Shown here piece after piece: positions 14,501 to 29,500 of a stretch of 64,000 nt of DNA. The notes below the pieces were generated by a model. The model did no database searches. It worked only from the letters and a program-made list of their open reading frames with translations, and was not told the origin of the DNA. The position numbers and the translations under genes were made by a program. Source of the stretch: Aquila chrysaetos chrysaetos (Eukaryota; Chordata; Aves; Accipitriformes; Accipitridae). The first letter of the stretch is position 1. Every line of letters starts with the position of its first letter. The DNA is taken from assembly GCF_900496995.4 (NCBI RefSeq), contig NC_044022.1:13096938-13160937 (forward strand), given 5' to 3'.

Positions 14501-17500
14501 CTGAAAGACTTTTTATGATTGAATTAAATCTTATCTTGCACTAAATGTTCAGAGGTTGGTGCAGTCTTCCATTATAGTTATGATCTGAGATAAAGAAACT
14601 AAATAGAAGAACAAAGAACCAAGTGTAGGGAAAGATCCCTTTAGGGAACATTTTCAAACTAAAGCCATGCAAACCAGTGTCTTTCTAAGAGAAAAGAATA
14701 AATAACACTTTGTTAGTTTTTTATTAACCTTTACGTTTGGCTAAATTATATTGTTAACCTCTGCTTGAACTTCACCAAACAAGGAAAAGGCATATGCTCA
14801 GAGTTTTCTGTACCAGGCCAAATTTAAGAACTAACTTTGAAATTTTCAGATGGGAAGAAAAGAGTAAAAAGAAATTATAGGTGTCAGGCTTACTTCTTGT
14901 CGAATTTGGAAACTGCACCTGTACAGCTAAACATGTGTTTCTAAAATCACTAAGTTAAACAGAGGAAATAATTTGTAAGGATTGATTTTAAAAAACCTGT
15001 TCCGATAGCAGGTTAGCTTAAAACGGTAAATCTGGAGCATGCAAGAACAGTTGCAACTTTTAAAAATTAAGATCAAAAAAATTCTACCCAGTTGTGCTAC
15101 AGAGGTTGAAAATAGACTTGATCCTGCATTATATATAATTTTACTCTCCTTGTAAAACAAAACCTCACGGGAACACAAAATCTCAGTTGAGGCAACCTCC
15201 AGAAATAAGTTAGGAACTAAAGAATAAAGAAGGATTCCTCATTTAAACACATACTCACTTTTATTTAGTTCATGCAAAGTTAGTTAATTTACATTTATTT
15301 TATTGCATCATACAATTTCATCATTTCACACATTAGAGATGCTTATCATTCTCATTAAAATATTTACATATTTTATTTCCCTTTCTAGCCTACTCTGTAA
15401 TGAAAATGAATGTCACGTTTTCTTGCAAAAATGCATAACTAGAGCTACTTCTGCAGACCTGAAAAAGCATTCAACAATTATTCTTTTTTAGTGGCCAATA
15501 GCTACAGGGAAATAAACCTGGAAATCCCAATGATTTAATTTGATTTAATCTGTGAGAATATTATTGGATGATAAGGAAACAAAAATGTTCATAGAGTGTA
15601 CTATCTTTTTATTTTCTGGATTTGCATATTGTTTCTGTTATATAATACAATTTATTGTATTACCTGTTGCATGCATTATCTTATGTCCTAATGCATGAAA
15701 TCTAAACCCAGCCTGTCCACATACTTGGTATGCTAGGAAAGGGAACACTTACAAGGAGTTAAAGAGGTCACTGGGATGTCTTAAGACTTAGAACAGCTGT
15801 GTCAAGCAATTTCATTTCAGTGAAGCACTAAAACAAAGAGAAAACATGAGCCTAAGAAATCTTTCACGAGGCCAATGAAAGAACAACATTGCAACAAGTA
15901 AAACTTTAAGAGAACCTGACAAGTAAATTTTCTGCCAAAGGACTCTGTCAGAACACTATTACACTAAAGAGCTGCTATATGTATATTTGACATTTTCTGC
16001 AAAGGAGTGCTGACTGTTCACAATTCCAAGAGGTGAACAGGAACACTCTTCTGAAGATAAATGTTGGAAAAATGCTATGTACTCTGAAAACCCAGGCCCC
16101 TCACCTCTCACACTACTTGCTCTTTTTGATAATTTTGACCAGTTTATTTTCAGGAGTTCTTTCTGTGTTATATGTGGGTATATACAATGTTATATTTCAC
16201 ATTGATTGTGAAGTAAAAGACACCAATGGTCATACAGGTACAAAGCTACCTCTCAAAGCCAGTGAGGTACCTAAACACCTTTACTGCTTTTGAGTTTATC
16301 AACTACGGAATGGGAAAATCCATTAGAAAATTAATAACCTCTTTTCTATGCAAGTTTGGAAAACATAATGTACATGGCACTACACAATACTGATTTCACA
16401 GAAGATTTGGGAAGACCCAAGAAAGCAAAGGATTTCGGTGCTTACGTTACGCAAGAGATCCATTATACTGTGCCAAACTCATTAAAGAAGATATGGAGGT
16501 GTAGGATGACCAGAGAAAAGCTTCCTATCAACACCCTGGCTTTCCTAGGCTAACTCCTAGGTGCCTAATTCCCCCCCAAGCTATCTACAATACAGAAACT
16601 AGCTATCTATGAACCTGAGTATTCAAAAGGACCTGATTTGCCTGTTTGGAACATCATCACAGGATGCTAGAAATATGGGTTCAAACTTCTGGGGATAAAA
16701 AGAACTCACGTTTCCAATTTCATAGGCACTCAGGCACTTCAGTAAGCCGTACTGTAATGAAGGATTTTTACAGAGAAGTGACCTGAACACTGAATGTCAG
16801 GGTTTCAAGTTCTGACTTCCAGTTTTAATGAAGTCCTGAGGTAAATGTACATAACTGTGTAGGAAACAGGTTTTCAGCTAAACATTTCTCTCTGTTGCTT
16901 TCTATTAATTAATTTAGCATCTCAATAGTCAGAGCGCTGCTTCTCAGGATCCCTGTTCCAGGTGCATAACTCTCACAGACTAACCTAGTCATTCAGCTCC
17001 AGAAGTGGAATTCATAATGCTAGTTTTTAAATACTATTAAAATTATTAAATGATTAAATGTTGAGGCACTGAGCACCACAGTGTATTAGTCCCTTTTTTG
17101 TTTCTAACCCATCAATAAATTTGACGAGGCACCATCTACCCTGCAAATTTAAGAGATGGGGTCATGTAAAAATAGCATGGGACTGCATAATTGAAAACCA
17201 TCATAAGGCAAATAGACATGGAGAGAAATTTGGCGTGCAATATGCAATATTAATTCTAGAAGTTCTTAACTGCTTAACTAATAATAATTTTAAAGTTATA
17301 TATAAAATGCAATGAGCATTATAACTGAATGAGCAAATTCATAGTTATTTACAATCCACATTATATTCAATGTCATTTTGACAAATCCCCAAATAAGGAG
17401 AATGGAGATCTGCTAAAACTTATCCATTTTCACTTCTGTGGAATTTGAAGGTTGTAGGAGAAATTAGGTTTTAAAAAATATTTCGTAGATGAAGTTATTT

Positions 17501-20500
17501 CTAGACAATACCTTAGAGACAGAAATGAAAGGGAAACAATTCTCAGAGATTTTTTTCCATTTTAAAGCAAAGAAATAATCTTCTCTCTCACTGATGGTTA
17601 AGGTCTTAATGATGAAACTCAAAGCCCTGAAATTATCCTTTTCAGAAAAGCTTTCCAACAAATCTGATTTATGGGGAAAGAAGAGAAGAATAACTGATAG
17701 AGGAAAGTATTTCTTTGTCTTCTAGAAAACTCAGAATCTGTCTTCCTGGTTTATTCTTATTCACAAATACACAAATAAGGTAAAGCATTAGGGTTGACAT
17801 ATTTGAATGAACTGGAGCTGTAGCATCAAAAAAAAAATTATTAATACTATTTGACCAGTACACACCTCCTAAAAGACCCACAACCATACAGTGTGTGAAT
17901 AGAATTTTAAAAATAATTCCTAGTTCAGCTGAGGGACTATCCTCCCAGATCTCTCTGACTTGCTAAAAAATTAGTATACATTTTTGCAGTCTATAAAAAG
18001 CATTACTTTTTCTTTCAGCAATGAATATATAATGCAAAGATGGAACAGTTTTTAACATGTTTCCACTCTATCTTGTGCACTGCACAGCAGCAACCAAGGT
18101 AGAAGGTGGATTTATATTAGGAAATCCTAAAGGTCAGATAGAGAAATACTTTTAGAATCATAGGATATCGTGAGTTGGAAGGGACCCAACAAGGATCATC
18201 AAGTCCAAAGCCTGACTCTACACAGGGCAACCTGAAAGTTAAACCATATATCTAAGAGTGTTTTCTAGTATTATATATTTATACCTCTCTAGAAATAAGT
18301 TTATCTAATGAGACAGTTTCATGTAATTGCCAACATTCACTGCATGCTTCATTAATATAATTACTTATCTTGAAAAAAAATATTTAGTAACTGTTACATT
18401 ACCTGTTTTACAAATGCCATTTTTTCAATCAGATATTTTTCAAGACATACACTCCTCTTAAGAACTTTACCGATATGATTTTTAAGAGCATGTACAAGAT
18501 TTCAGCATCTACCTCTCCCTAAACAGCCTACTGAATTTAAACACTGATTTTTTTTTTTCTTGCCACTGTTTGAAACAGTGTAATTCTTTAAGTTGTTTGT
18601 TACAAGATCTTTCAGTCTCCAGGGTCCCAGTTATTCTCTGCTTATTCCTGTCCTCTGAATTCTGGGTGTTTGGTTTAATGCTTTATTTCCCAGTTGGTGA
18701 GCCATACTTCCTTATGGAGATATGCCAGTATTGGGCATAAACTGCACAGCAAAGCTCAAACTACTAAATACCACAGAATTGCTGCTGCAGGTTTATAATA
18801 ATTAACATTAAAAAAAAAGTTGAAAGAACTGATTAGGTTTCTGTGTACCCACGCCATCATGAGCCTACTAGGACAGAAGCAGAATACTGGAAGAAAAAAG
18901 TAGTTAAATTCTGTTTTGCTTTCCACTTCACAAAAGGTTTATCTCTTTAAAAAAAAGCCCAAACACAGCTCTGCCATCTTCAAAGCGGTAGAATTACTCT
19001 GGACAGTGATACTTTAATCTTGATGAGAAAGCAATAGATTTCCCAACATCCCCTTGAGACATTAATATATACTATCTCTGATAACACCAAGTTGTCATAA
19101 TATAATATAGTAACCTGGCAGACCAGTATGCACAAACTTTTTTATCTTCCACTCCTTTCCTGCAAGCAAACATATTATTATTACCATAACCGCAGTAAAC
19201 TAAAGATCAGACACTGCTATTTTTTATCTCTGTTCCTCCCTTTAGCTACATTTATGAACATTTTACTCTGTTACAGTAAAACAAATCACTTCAAAAATAG
19301 CTATGAAGTATGGTGGAAATAATTTAGTGCATAGCTATATATAAATATTTCATAGATACATATATATATTTGGATATATGTATATGAATGTAAAACCAAA
19401 AATGGAGTCATGCTAATATGTATGGCAGTTCTTATTAAAAAAGTATATGCTTGTAAATGAGGAGCAGGTATGTATTTGAAGACAATTCTCAATTTCCCTA
19501 GTTCTGTGGTTTGTGAGCTATGCTGTATGTATAAAAACCCTAACTTATCCACAACCACAGTCTTATTCATATATTAATCTACCTGTGAAACAAACTCTTT
19601 TGTCGTGAAAATGCTTGAAAATGCTGTTTCAGCTTCAATCCTACATTATCGCCTGTTCAAGCAGGGCTTTGAATTGAGGCAAGACACTCTTCAAATGACT
19701 GAACATCCAGATTATCAGAGATGAAGATTGTAATGTCATTTTATACAACACAGGCTTGGAATAAACCACTATTTTATGTAAAAAAAATACTCTTGAGGAA
19801 TACACAATCAAAACAAGTTTGACTATTTGGGTAAAATAATTTAGTCTGGAGATACATTTCAATTTACCTTTATAGCAAATGTGAATTTTGGATTAGTGAA
19901 ATAACGTGGAAGATAGTGGTATGTTGCAATATTGGTTGTAGGCCAATAAAACCTGAACACCTCTGATCTTGCCAAAAGGAAAATGAGTAGGGAAATCACT
20001 CAAGTTTGTCATATAATTTGTGATCAACATAAAATTTGTTAACATTCACAGTTACAAGTAAAAAATGGCCAATGTTTCTAGATTTAAGGTGACCATAGAA
20101 ACGTATTCCAAATTTTGAACGGTCTCTTCAAAATCAAGTCTGACTTCAGTTCCAGTGCCATTTTATCCTAACCTTCCCCTTAAGAGTCTGTTTTCCCACT
20201 AACTAGCCCTGAGCATTCTACAAGTTCTTGACACTTGGGAGAGACTCTGTACACAGGCACTCCTTTTTTCCATGCTGGTCTTGTCTATGCCTCTGAAGAG
20301 TTAGACTGATACAATACACCTTGCAGAAGGAACCCTTGTTTAACTCATTCCACTCATACTACAAATGCACTTGAAAATGAATTCAGTTTTTCCATCAGTT
20401 ACCTGAAACATCTCCATTTCATAGACACAGTCCAACCCTAAAAGCATAGTAACGCAAACAGCTAACATTCATACAGCTCAACTCACTCATTTAAGTAAGG

Positions 20501-23500
20501 CGATGTCCATGCCAGTGTGTTTGCAACATCTGTTGCTTTCATTCAGTGGAACATCACTTGGAAAACATTCTTCCATTATTTCTCAGAGACTTATTTAATT
20601 CTATATGTAACATACACGAACATACAGTATAACAGGATACAAAATTTTATTGTATTAGAGATAATATAGGAATAACCCTCTGACCTCATGGTTTGGGTTG
20701 CAATTTCTGAGAAATTATACCTGTGTTCCAGTCCCTATTTCAATAAATATTGAAGTATTTTATGCCAAGGGGAACAGTATCCACAGAAAGACTGATACTG
20801 GGTACTTCAACGGCTGCACAATATGCTTGGGAAAAAAGGAGAGCCAAGGTAAAAATCCTGCTTCAAATAAATCAGAAAGGGGTTTAAATTTGAATTTCAC
20901 AGATACTACTTGAATAACCTAATTATGGTCATATAAAGAAGGGAAGAGGAAAATACAGTCTCCATGTTGTAATCTATACCTGTTTTGTCTGTGAATTAGC
21001 TCTTACATCCAATTATTTTGTTTAAAAAGTGAAACAATAGAGGTAAAATATTATGTCAATCAAACAGTTTAATTCAAGGATAATGTATTTTTCTGGAAGA
21101 GCATAAAAATATTGTAATGAACAGAACAATTTTTTATGGCCACTAAATTAAAGACTTAATGAAAAAAAAAAAAAAGACAAAAGATATCTGAATAATACTA
21201 TTCCTTGTCACAGTTGAGCCATTTTAATGGAAATTTTCTAAATTATTCAGTTCAAGACAGGTGCCAGAAATGGAAAATTTCAATAAAAACAGTTAACATT
21301 TGGAAAAATTATAAGCACTTGGGAGTAATATCTTTTGGTGAAAAGCTGCATGCAGCCTTAGATAAAGATCGTACTACCAGCTCCACCTTAAAGATTTTAT
21401 TTATGCCTGCAACAAAACCAGGAAGGGACTGTGCAACAAAACCTTTGATTGCAAATGAAGTTAACAATATTAATTTCTTAAAAACAGAACATACTTATGG
21501 ACATATAACAAATAATAATTTGATGTGCTGGCTCAGACATAACTGTTGCACAAAATAAAATTTACAGCTCTCAATATTTAAGCCAAATAATTTGCTTAAT
21601 TGGTAGAAAGAATGGTAGAAGGGTCACTAAAAACCTTGGCTTACTGCTGAAACTACACAAATTTTTAGGGATGGAAAGCAGGTAACACACCAAATCTACC
21701 GGTACGGGTCTACATAGAACTTTATTGCCCTGTAGGAAAGAAAAGAATTTTAGGAATCTTTATAATCCTGCTGGGCCTGTAAAAACAGAAACAAAGAGAG
21801 GTCAAAGGATCTCAATGGATGGTTAGGCTGCAAAGCATGTGCACAGTGAAATACTTTGACATTAGTTTCAGAAAGGGAAACACTGTTGAAATTACTTTGG
21901 ACGACAGACAGTAACAAGACTGCTGAAGCCTATTCATGTCACTAAGAGTATTATAAATAATTATAAATTACAAATTTTATTAGTAAAAGTATTATAAATA
22001 CTATTTCACATCACAGGAAGTCACAATACACATGCACACCAGCACAATCCAAGTATTAAACTTCCAAAACTCAGGCCTTAGAACAATGACAATAGCTTTC
22101 TTGACTATTTTTCTAATCAGTCCAAAGCATGCAATTTCAAGAAAGAAAGTCCAAATGTTTGAAGTATAAATATTTACAATTTGAAACTATTTATCAGAGG
22201 GAAGAAGCTGAGCAACCCCTAGTGGTAGCAGAAAAATATGTTCTGGGAAAAAAAGCAAAATTTTTTGAGGAACAAAGCATTTTCAAAAAGACATTAGTTT
22301 GTAAACACAAATTCCTATATTATATGCAGTGTCCAAAGCTGATGATAACATTTAGAAAAAACTATAAGTAAAAAATCAAGCATGACTCACAGCAGTTTTT
22401 CCCTGGAATTCAATGAGAATTTGATAATTGTGTTTGATAAAATACACTACAATATAGTTGTCTTAGAATATATTTAGAATAACTTTTTAATACATTTTTC
22501 TCAGAGAGATTGCAATTTTTTTCCTAATTCTAAGATGTCCTAATGCAGCTTCTGCCAAATTCAGCATCATCATGTAGGGAGGGATTTGCAAATACTATAC
22601 CAATGAAATGCACAACGTGGTATTAAAAAAAAAAAAGCTTAGACCTTTTTGTATTTTGTTTGAAAGTGGTTATCCAGAATTCAGTTTTATCAGCTCTCTT
22701 CTATAAATTGCCATTTGCTCTTCCTTCTTTTATGCTTGGAAATAAGAATGAACACTAATCAACAACCTTGCAGTACAAACTGTACTTTCTGTCTTCTCAA
22801 CCTTTTTGAAATTTACTCCCGTTGAGTGAAATTTTCTGTGTCAGCTATCAGCTGCTCAAGATCCTCATGAATAACCATCAGAACAAAGTAGGTACAAAGA
22901 CAGAGGTCAATGTGCCTGAAAAAACCGATATCAAAGAACTTGAAATATATCTGAACTGTATACAGTCTTTCAAAAGTTATCCATACACATGTATTAAAAG
23001 GAAAAGCCCTTGCTCTATTGCCACCAATGATCCCATGCCTCTAACCATCACCAGTATAAAGGGACAGTGTTTCGTAGTGAAGGTCATTTCAGACACAACG
23101 AGTCCAGATACCAGTAGATAAAAGTACAGAAATAAAAGAATGAGTCCAAAATTATGTCCTCTTCTTTCCAAAAGATGTAACATGAAGACAATATTTCCAA
23201 AATCAAAGACAACACTGACAGACCTAAAATCACATTAAAAGTTCAGTTATAATAAATCACTTTGGAGCTCAGTTCTTGATTTTCACTGTGTTTCTAAGGT
23301 GGCTTTTGAAACTGATTTTGGGTCAAAAATCAGTTTAGGCAGAAAGCTAATGGGCTTATTACTGGAACATCTGCATCTATTCCAAAGATGACAAAAAAGG
23401 ATCTCAAGAAACTTGAAGGCAATCCCTAAGAAATCACCACACATTGGGAAAAAAAACCCAAGAAACAAAAAACCCCAACATTTGACCTACCATAATTATA

Positions 23501-26500
23501 CTGCTATAGCATTTTGTGCTGAGCTGTAGCAATCAGCAAAGCAGAAACTTAAGCGTAAATTGCAAGCTGCCAATTTAAGTCTGCACCTAGTACAAGATTC
23601 CTGTGATAGACTAATGGCTAGCGACTTCACAGCCAAGAAGTCTGACATACAAATCTTACATTCACAGAAAGAAAGACAACATGAGAGATATCTTGAAAGA
23701 ATTTCTGAAAATATTCTTACAAACATTTTTAAAGATCTCTGATTTCTTACTGAAAGATATGTATAATTTTACTTTAAATAATCTATTGGTAAGGCATAGT
23801 ACAATGTGCCCTCAGGTGTTGTCTATTTGGTAAAGAGTGCTTAACAGACCTTTCACTTTTATCAAACTGAAGAAACTTTCTATTACATTTAAGGACCATC
23901 ATATAATGAATCACATGGAAATATCATACCTCCAAGTTGCTGAGATGCTGTTTTTCAAGGAGTTGTTGTATTTCTTTCACATTTTTCTGGAAGAGAAGTC
24001 GGTTACTATCCACATTCATTCTACTGCTCTCTTGTATTGTTTTATCCCAGCCAACCATCGCTGAAATCTGCTTCTGATGGAAAGAACCTTTTCTAGGAGC
24101 TGATGAGGATGATGTGTCATCTGTGGTTCTTGATGCAAGCAAATAACTTATTACTTTGGCTTATTTCTATGCATCAACTGTACACTTTTAAACATGTTTC
24201 TTTCCGAAAGTATACATCATCAGTAAATGCCTGGCAAGTGAAGGACAGCTGTACTATATGTAACCACAGGTGGTGCTGTTAGTACTACCTAAAACTGTCC
24301 AACACTTTCCATTTTAAACCTTCTCTTCTGTTATTTATAAATAGTCAGACTTTTCTGATTGGGTTGTTGGGTGACTGCCTCGGGCTGAATTAATCTGGAA
24401 AATGTCAGCCAACAGTTTGGTCATTTACAGAAATTGAAAATGGAAGGTTTTTGTTTAAAAAAAAACCCAACAAGCAAAATGGCCTTTGTTTTTCCATAAG
24501 GTTGGTTTATATAGAGGACAACTATATACTGATGCTCTCAGATATTCCCTTACTTCAAATAGCAAGAAGGCTTTGTAGTATCTAGAGAGCCCAACTCTAC
24601 TGATGATGTGTAATGTCAGCAGTGTGGTACATTAAAGAATTTGTATTTGCTATCTGAAAAAAAATATCTTTGGAGTTGCTAGTGTAGCTGGGTATAGTGG
24701 TCAGGGTGAGCCCAAATTAAGATAGAGGAAACCATCAGTTTCTACAGGATGAGAATTAGCAAGAACCATGGGGCTGGTTGCCACCCAGGAATCAAAGAAG
24801 CCAAGCAGCATGTGAAGACAAATGACAAGGAAAATGTGCGATCAGAGACTAGGAAGGCAGGGAGTGTGTAACAAGATATGTTCAAGAATAAAAAGCAGAT
24901 AGAACTGGAACAAGGCTGTGTAAGATCACTAGGAATAGGAACCAAGCTTTGGAAAACAAGAAGCAAGAACTAGGTAGATATCAAGGATGACAAAAACAAG
25001 AAACAAGTAGCTTTAAAAAATAAGAAAGGTAGGCCTTAAAAAAAAGCAAAAATAACCCACACACCAAAACCAACCAGCTCATAGTTAGATCAAGCTTTAG
25101 TCTTCTGGAAGTATAACTATTACCAGGTTGCCAGTTATGCTTGACTGCCTATATGGAACAGTTTAGCAAAGAACACTGATCCTGTCTTTTGGCTCCAACC
25201 TGGTTTGAGGGCTCTAAATGCTCTTAATCTGGCATATCCAAAGTGGCACTTACAGAAATCTCTCACCAGACCCATGCTTTGAGTTCTCACATCTCTTCAG
25301 TAGAGCCATAACCCTTACAAATCATTAGAAAGCCAAGCTTGTCTCTCTGTTTTAGGCTCAAGTATTTGTTGTACTCCACAATGATTACAGATGGTGGTAG
25401 AAGGAGGATAGATCTTGGAAACAGATTATCAGTATAAACTTTCAGTGAAGGTATTTGTAAAATGGGTATACCTTTACCAAAAAGGGGAGATCCAGCTTTT
25501 ATTTTACCAGGTTGATCAGGCCCAATATTTGAAATGATACTTTGTCTCAACAATCACTGGATTGAGTAACAAACCAAACCTTTTGTCCGTTCAATATGCA
25601 AATGCTTTCCAACATTCCCAGGATGCATTTCTCATATATGGTTCCTTAGCAGCATCAACATGATCCCTTAAATGCTGCTAAATTAGGTGAAGGTTTTTAG
25701 CTAAATTTGTGGCAAAAGTGAACTTTTAGTCTATATGCAACTAAATGTGAAAATCATATATTCCCACATATTTCCCTCTTTTTTTTTAAATTGAAATCTG
25801 GCCTGACAAGATGATCTACCACGCACATTTTACCCATCCTCATTTTCAGTGAACGTGATGGTGAAGATGATGGTTCCTTTCATACATGGGCAATATGCAG
25901 TGTAGGAACTTACAAGACGATATGACTACTCCATGCGACGCAAAGCTATCTTCCATTAACAGCTGGCAACCCTATTGAGTAAATCTGAACAGTGCAGTCA
26001 CACAATACGTACACAGACTCCTCCTCCTCTACGGCCTATCCAGCAGAGATGCATTATTAGGAAACATGTATTGTTCCTTGCTGGAGATGGCTACCATATG
26101 TCTAATATATGTACAGAAACTCAATAACCCCTTTCCTTCATTCCTCTCCATTTCTTCAGCTAAGTTTCCACAGTTCCTCCTTCTCAGCCTTCAGCTGTTT
26201 CATCCTCTTTCTGTATCTAAAATTATACTCTGTGTTAAAATCCATCTCTTCTTTTTAGTACATCTGTGTCAAATGGTTAAATAGTCTAAAGAGACCTTTT
26301 CTGTATTTATTACAACACTTACAATTTTAGGACAATGGAAAACAGAAACTTTCATCCCATCAAGATGATTGTTATTCTTCAGAATATTTTATACAATAGT
26401 CCAAAAAGGTTGGCTTAATTGCACTGACCGAAGCAGAGATATATATTTGCATAGTCTAAAAAGGAATTTATTATTTCTGATGAGATGGCTGATAGCAAAA

Positions 26501-29500
26501 AGGGAGAACAACTTCTCATTTATTTATAGAACTCATAAAACTGCATTCTCTATTCTTTTGAATATCCTCCCTATCCAAAAACTTTCTGTACTTATCCACT
26601 TTTAAAGACTTTGTTACTGTGGACCAGACTGATATATACCTGGCCCCCCCCAAAATCTGGTTTTTGGGTGTTTTTGGTTTAGTTTTTTTTTTTTTTTTTG
26701 GCGGTGGGGAGCCGTTTCTTGATATCTATTTGGATGTTGAGACCTTTTATATTTTATAAAAGCTTCTACATTCCAACTTTTTTTCAGATAACATTTTTGA
26801 TTTGTCATAATTAAGCTTCTATCCCAAAAGCCTAATCAAATACAACTGTTTTTAAACACAAACAGGGAAATATATCTTGTGCAAAGAGCAGCACACCATT
26901 TACACACTTAATATGCACACATCCCAATGCCTGTTGGCTAATGAGTTGACCAAAATCTTTGCTTCAGCATTTAATAACGAAAACTTATTAGAAGCAGAGT
27001 AGCTCTACTGCAAGCACAGAATAAAATCTCTTACTCATTAGGTGTTTCAGGATTTTTTGCCTTTCTCCAAAGGGGGGTAACATGTCTCCGTTTCATAACT
27101 TAATTTTTTACAACTTTTTAAACATAGACATTAAGAATTCTCGAACCTTATAAAATTCACCTATATCCAGTTGGGTCTGCAGCCATATTTATCTTCAATA
27201 CTTAATACAGTATTCATTTCTTCCTTTAAAATGGAACTGTCAATGAATTCTATACGTTCTATTTCTGAGAGAGTGTAAATTCTAAAGATGATAGAAGATT
27301 TTTGGTTTGACTGTTTATAGAAGTGTAAGAAGAGATAGAAATACAAAAAGGGATCTACTACCTCACCTGAGTTAGTTATTAGCTGTCCCAAATTTCTGAT
27401 TAAAGGGATTATAAGACATTATTTTAAAGATTTACAGCTCAGAACTGGTGAGTTTTGAAGAACCTTCACCTTTGAGAACCTTCTCAAAATGCTTTTCTGT
27501 ATGAAAACTTACTTTGCTGTACTGATTTGCAAGAAATTTATTTGCACTCTAAGAGAATTTTGCACAATTTTTGGAACCAAGTCTAAAAACACAGAAATGC
27601 CACTTTTGTGACCCACACAAACTACGGCTCCCAGACCAAAACTATAAGGAACAACCCTGCATTAACATCTTCTGCAGCAGACCTGAAGAATCTATGCAGC
27701 ATAGCACGTATTCAGTTTGAAACTCAGTGCTTAGTAAGGTATTGTGTGAGATGCAGACAAAAATGGATAGAGTATTTTCTGTCACAAAGAAGGAAGACAA
27801 ACTGTTAGCGTCAGAATACGCAAATCTTTATTTTCTATTAATTTGTATACCTTGCCCCTATACAGAAGCCTGTACTGCAATAACTTAACTCTTTTTGCCT
27901 TAGTACCATACCTCTAATATTCTTTACATCCTCCTTCACCCACCCCATATGGCTCCTACCCAAGCTTCCTAGTTACCAGCTGGGGAAAAGGCAGCACATT
28001 CTGTGGCAGGTTCCGGGATATTCATGTGCTGTCTTACCTGTATTAACTGGCTTGTGACCTGTCAATAGGTCAATGTGGACTCAACTTTTAAACCTTTTTC
28101 ATGCTGGGGTCACTTGTTTGAATAATTTCTTCCTTCCAAATTGCCAATTTCAAACTTGTAGAAATATAATTATCTTTGAGATTCTTAGCTCTCCCTCAAA
28201 TTTTGTTACTAGGGGAACACAAACTGTAAAAGAATATGAACATATAAATTTAATTTCCTTAGGAAATCAGGTTATGAAAACAAAAATCAGGAAAAGAACA
28301 TACTATCATTATTACAGGATAGTGAATTTTTAAAATCATACAAATATAATATGGAGTGACAGCAATGTTACACTGTAAGAAATGGTAAATGGTTTGAAGA
28401 GGTCCTGAGAGAAAAATGTGAGCCCCTGAGACACAAGGAGCAGTTTGAAGAAAGATGAAAAATAAAGGAACAAATTATAAAGGCAGGGGGAAGAGGCACT
28501 GAGCTGCTGTCCTTAAGTGAGCCTCTGAGTGAAATGAGGAAAACGATCAGGAACCCTGAGGCAGAGTTCAGAAACATCTACATTTTTTCACCATAATTTC
28601 AACTTATATTTAGCAGGTAGATTTTTTGTTTGTTTCTATTTATGGCTGCAATCCTCCTTCATTATGTTAACCCAGTGTAGTAGCTACAGAACTATATGCA
28701 TGTTGACTGGCAGATAGCATGAGTATGTAGTTCTCAGAGGTATGAAATATTTTGTCAATTGCCCAGTTTATTTCCTGCAAACATGTATTAATCAGCAGTA
28801 GATGTGTAATCAAACTGAATATTGACATTACAAAGAAGAGCACACTGAAGCTCAAAAGTAGGGAGACCCCTTTTAGACAGAATTTATCTCTATTCTGAAC
28901 ATCTGTACAATTTACAGCATGCAGAAAATAATTATAATAATAGTAATAACAAAAGCAACAACAATAACAACAATAACAATAACAACAATAACAATAACAA
29001 CAACAACAACAACAAACCTCCTGAACTGAAACATTAAAGAAATGAGAGATTAGGGAGGAGATAATCGGGAAGGAGTATCAAATACAGCAGATAGATAAAT
29101 TGTGCATGAAGAAACATTCTGTGATAAGTCATGGTATCTTAGAAAAAGTGCTTGGGTAGAGTGAAAAGTATGCAATTCAAATTGTATGCGATATAAAATG
29201 AAATTGCAGGCAAAATTGTTATCAGGATGCTTAAGATACATATAGAGGATGAGAAATTTAAAGGAATGACAGCTGGAAAGAAGATAAGATCATGGGATGA
29301 GTGTACAAACTAAACTATCCTTGAATGTCAAAAGGAAAAAATCTGGATGAGAATAAGAAATCATCTAGACAAAATACTTTATAATTCATGGAACATCAGA
29401 TGATTTGATAACTATCGCAACCTGAGTCAAGCTATAACTGAATGGGAACCGGGTTAGCCCTGACTATTCCCAGAATTCCACTGAAGGGAAAAGGTTTGTG

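Noticed and set aside
28928-29016. Regular array that might suggest a CRISPR or coding repeat
   Set aside because: It is a simple AAC/AAT microsatellite without spacers or conserved repeats.
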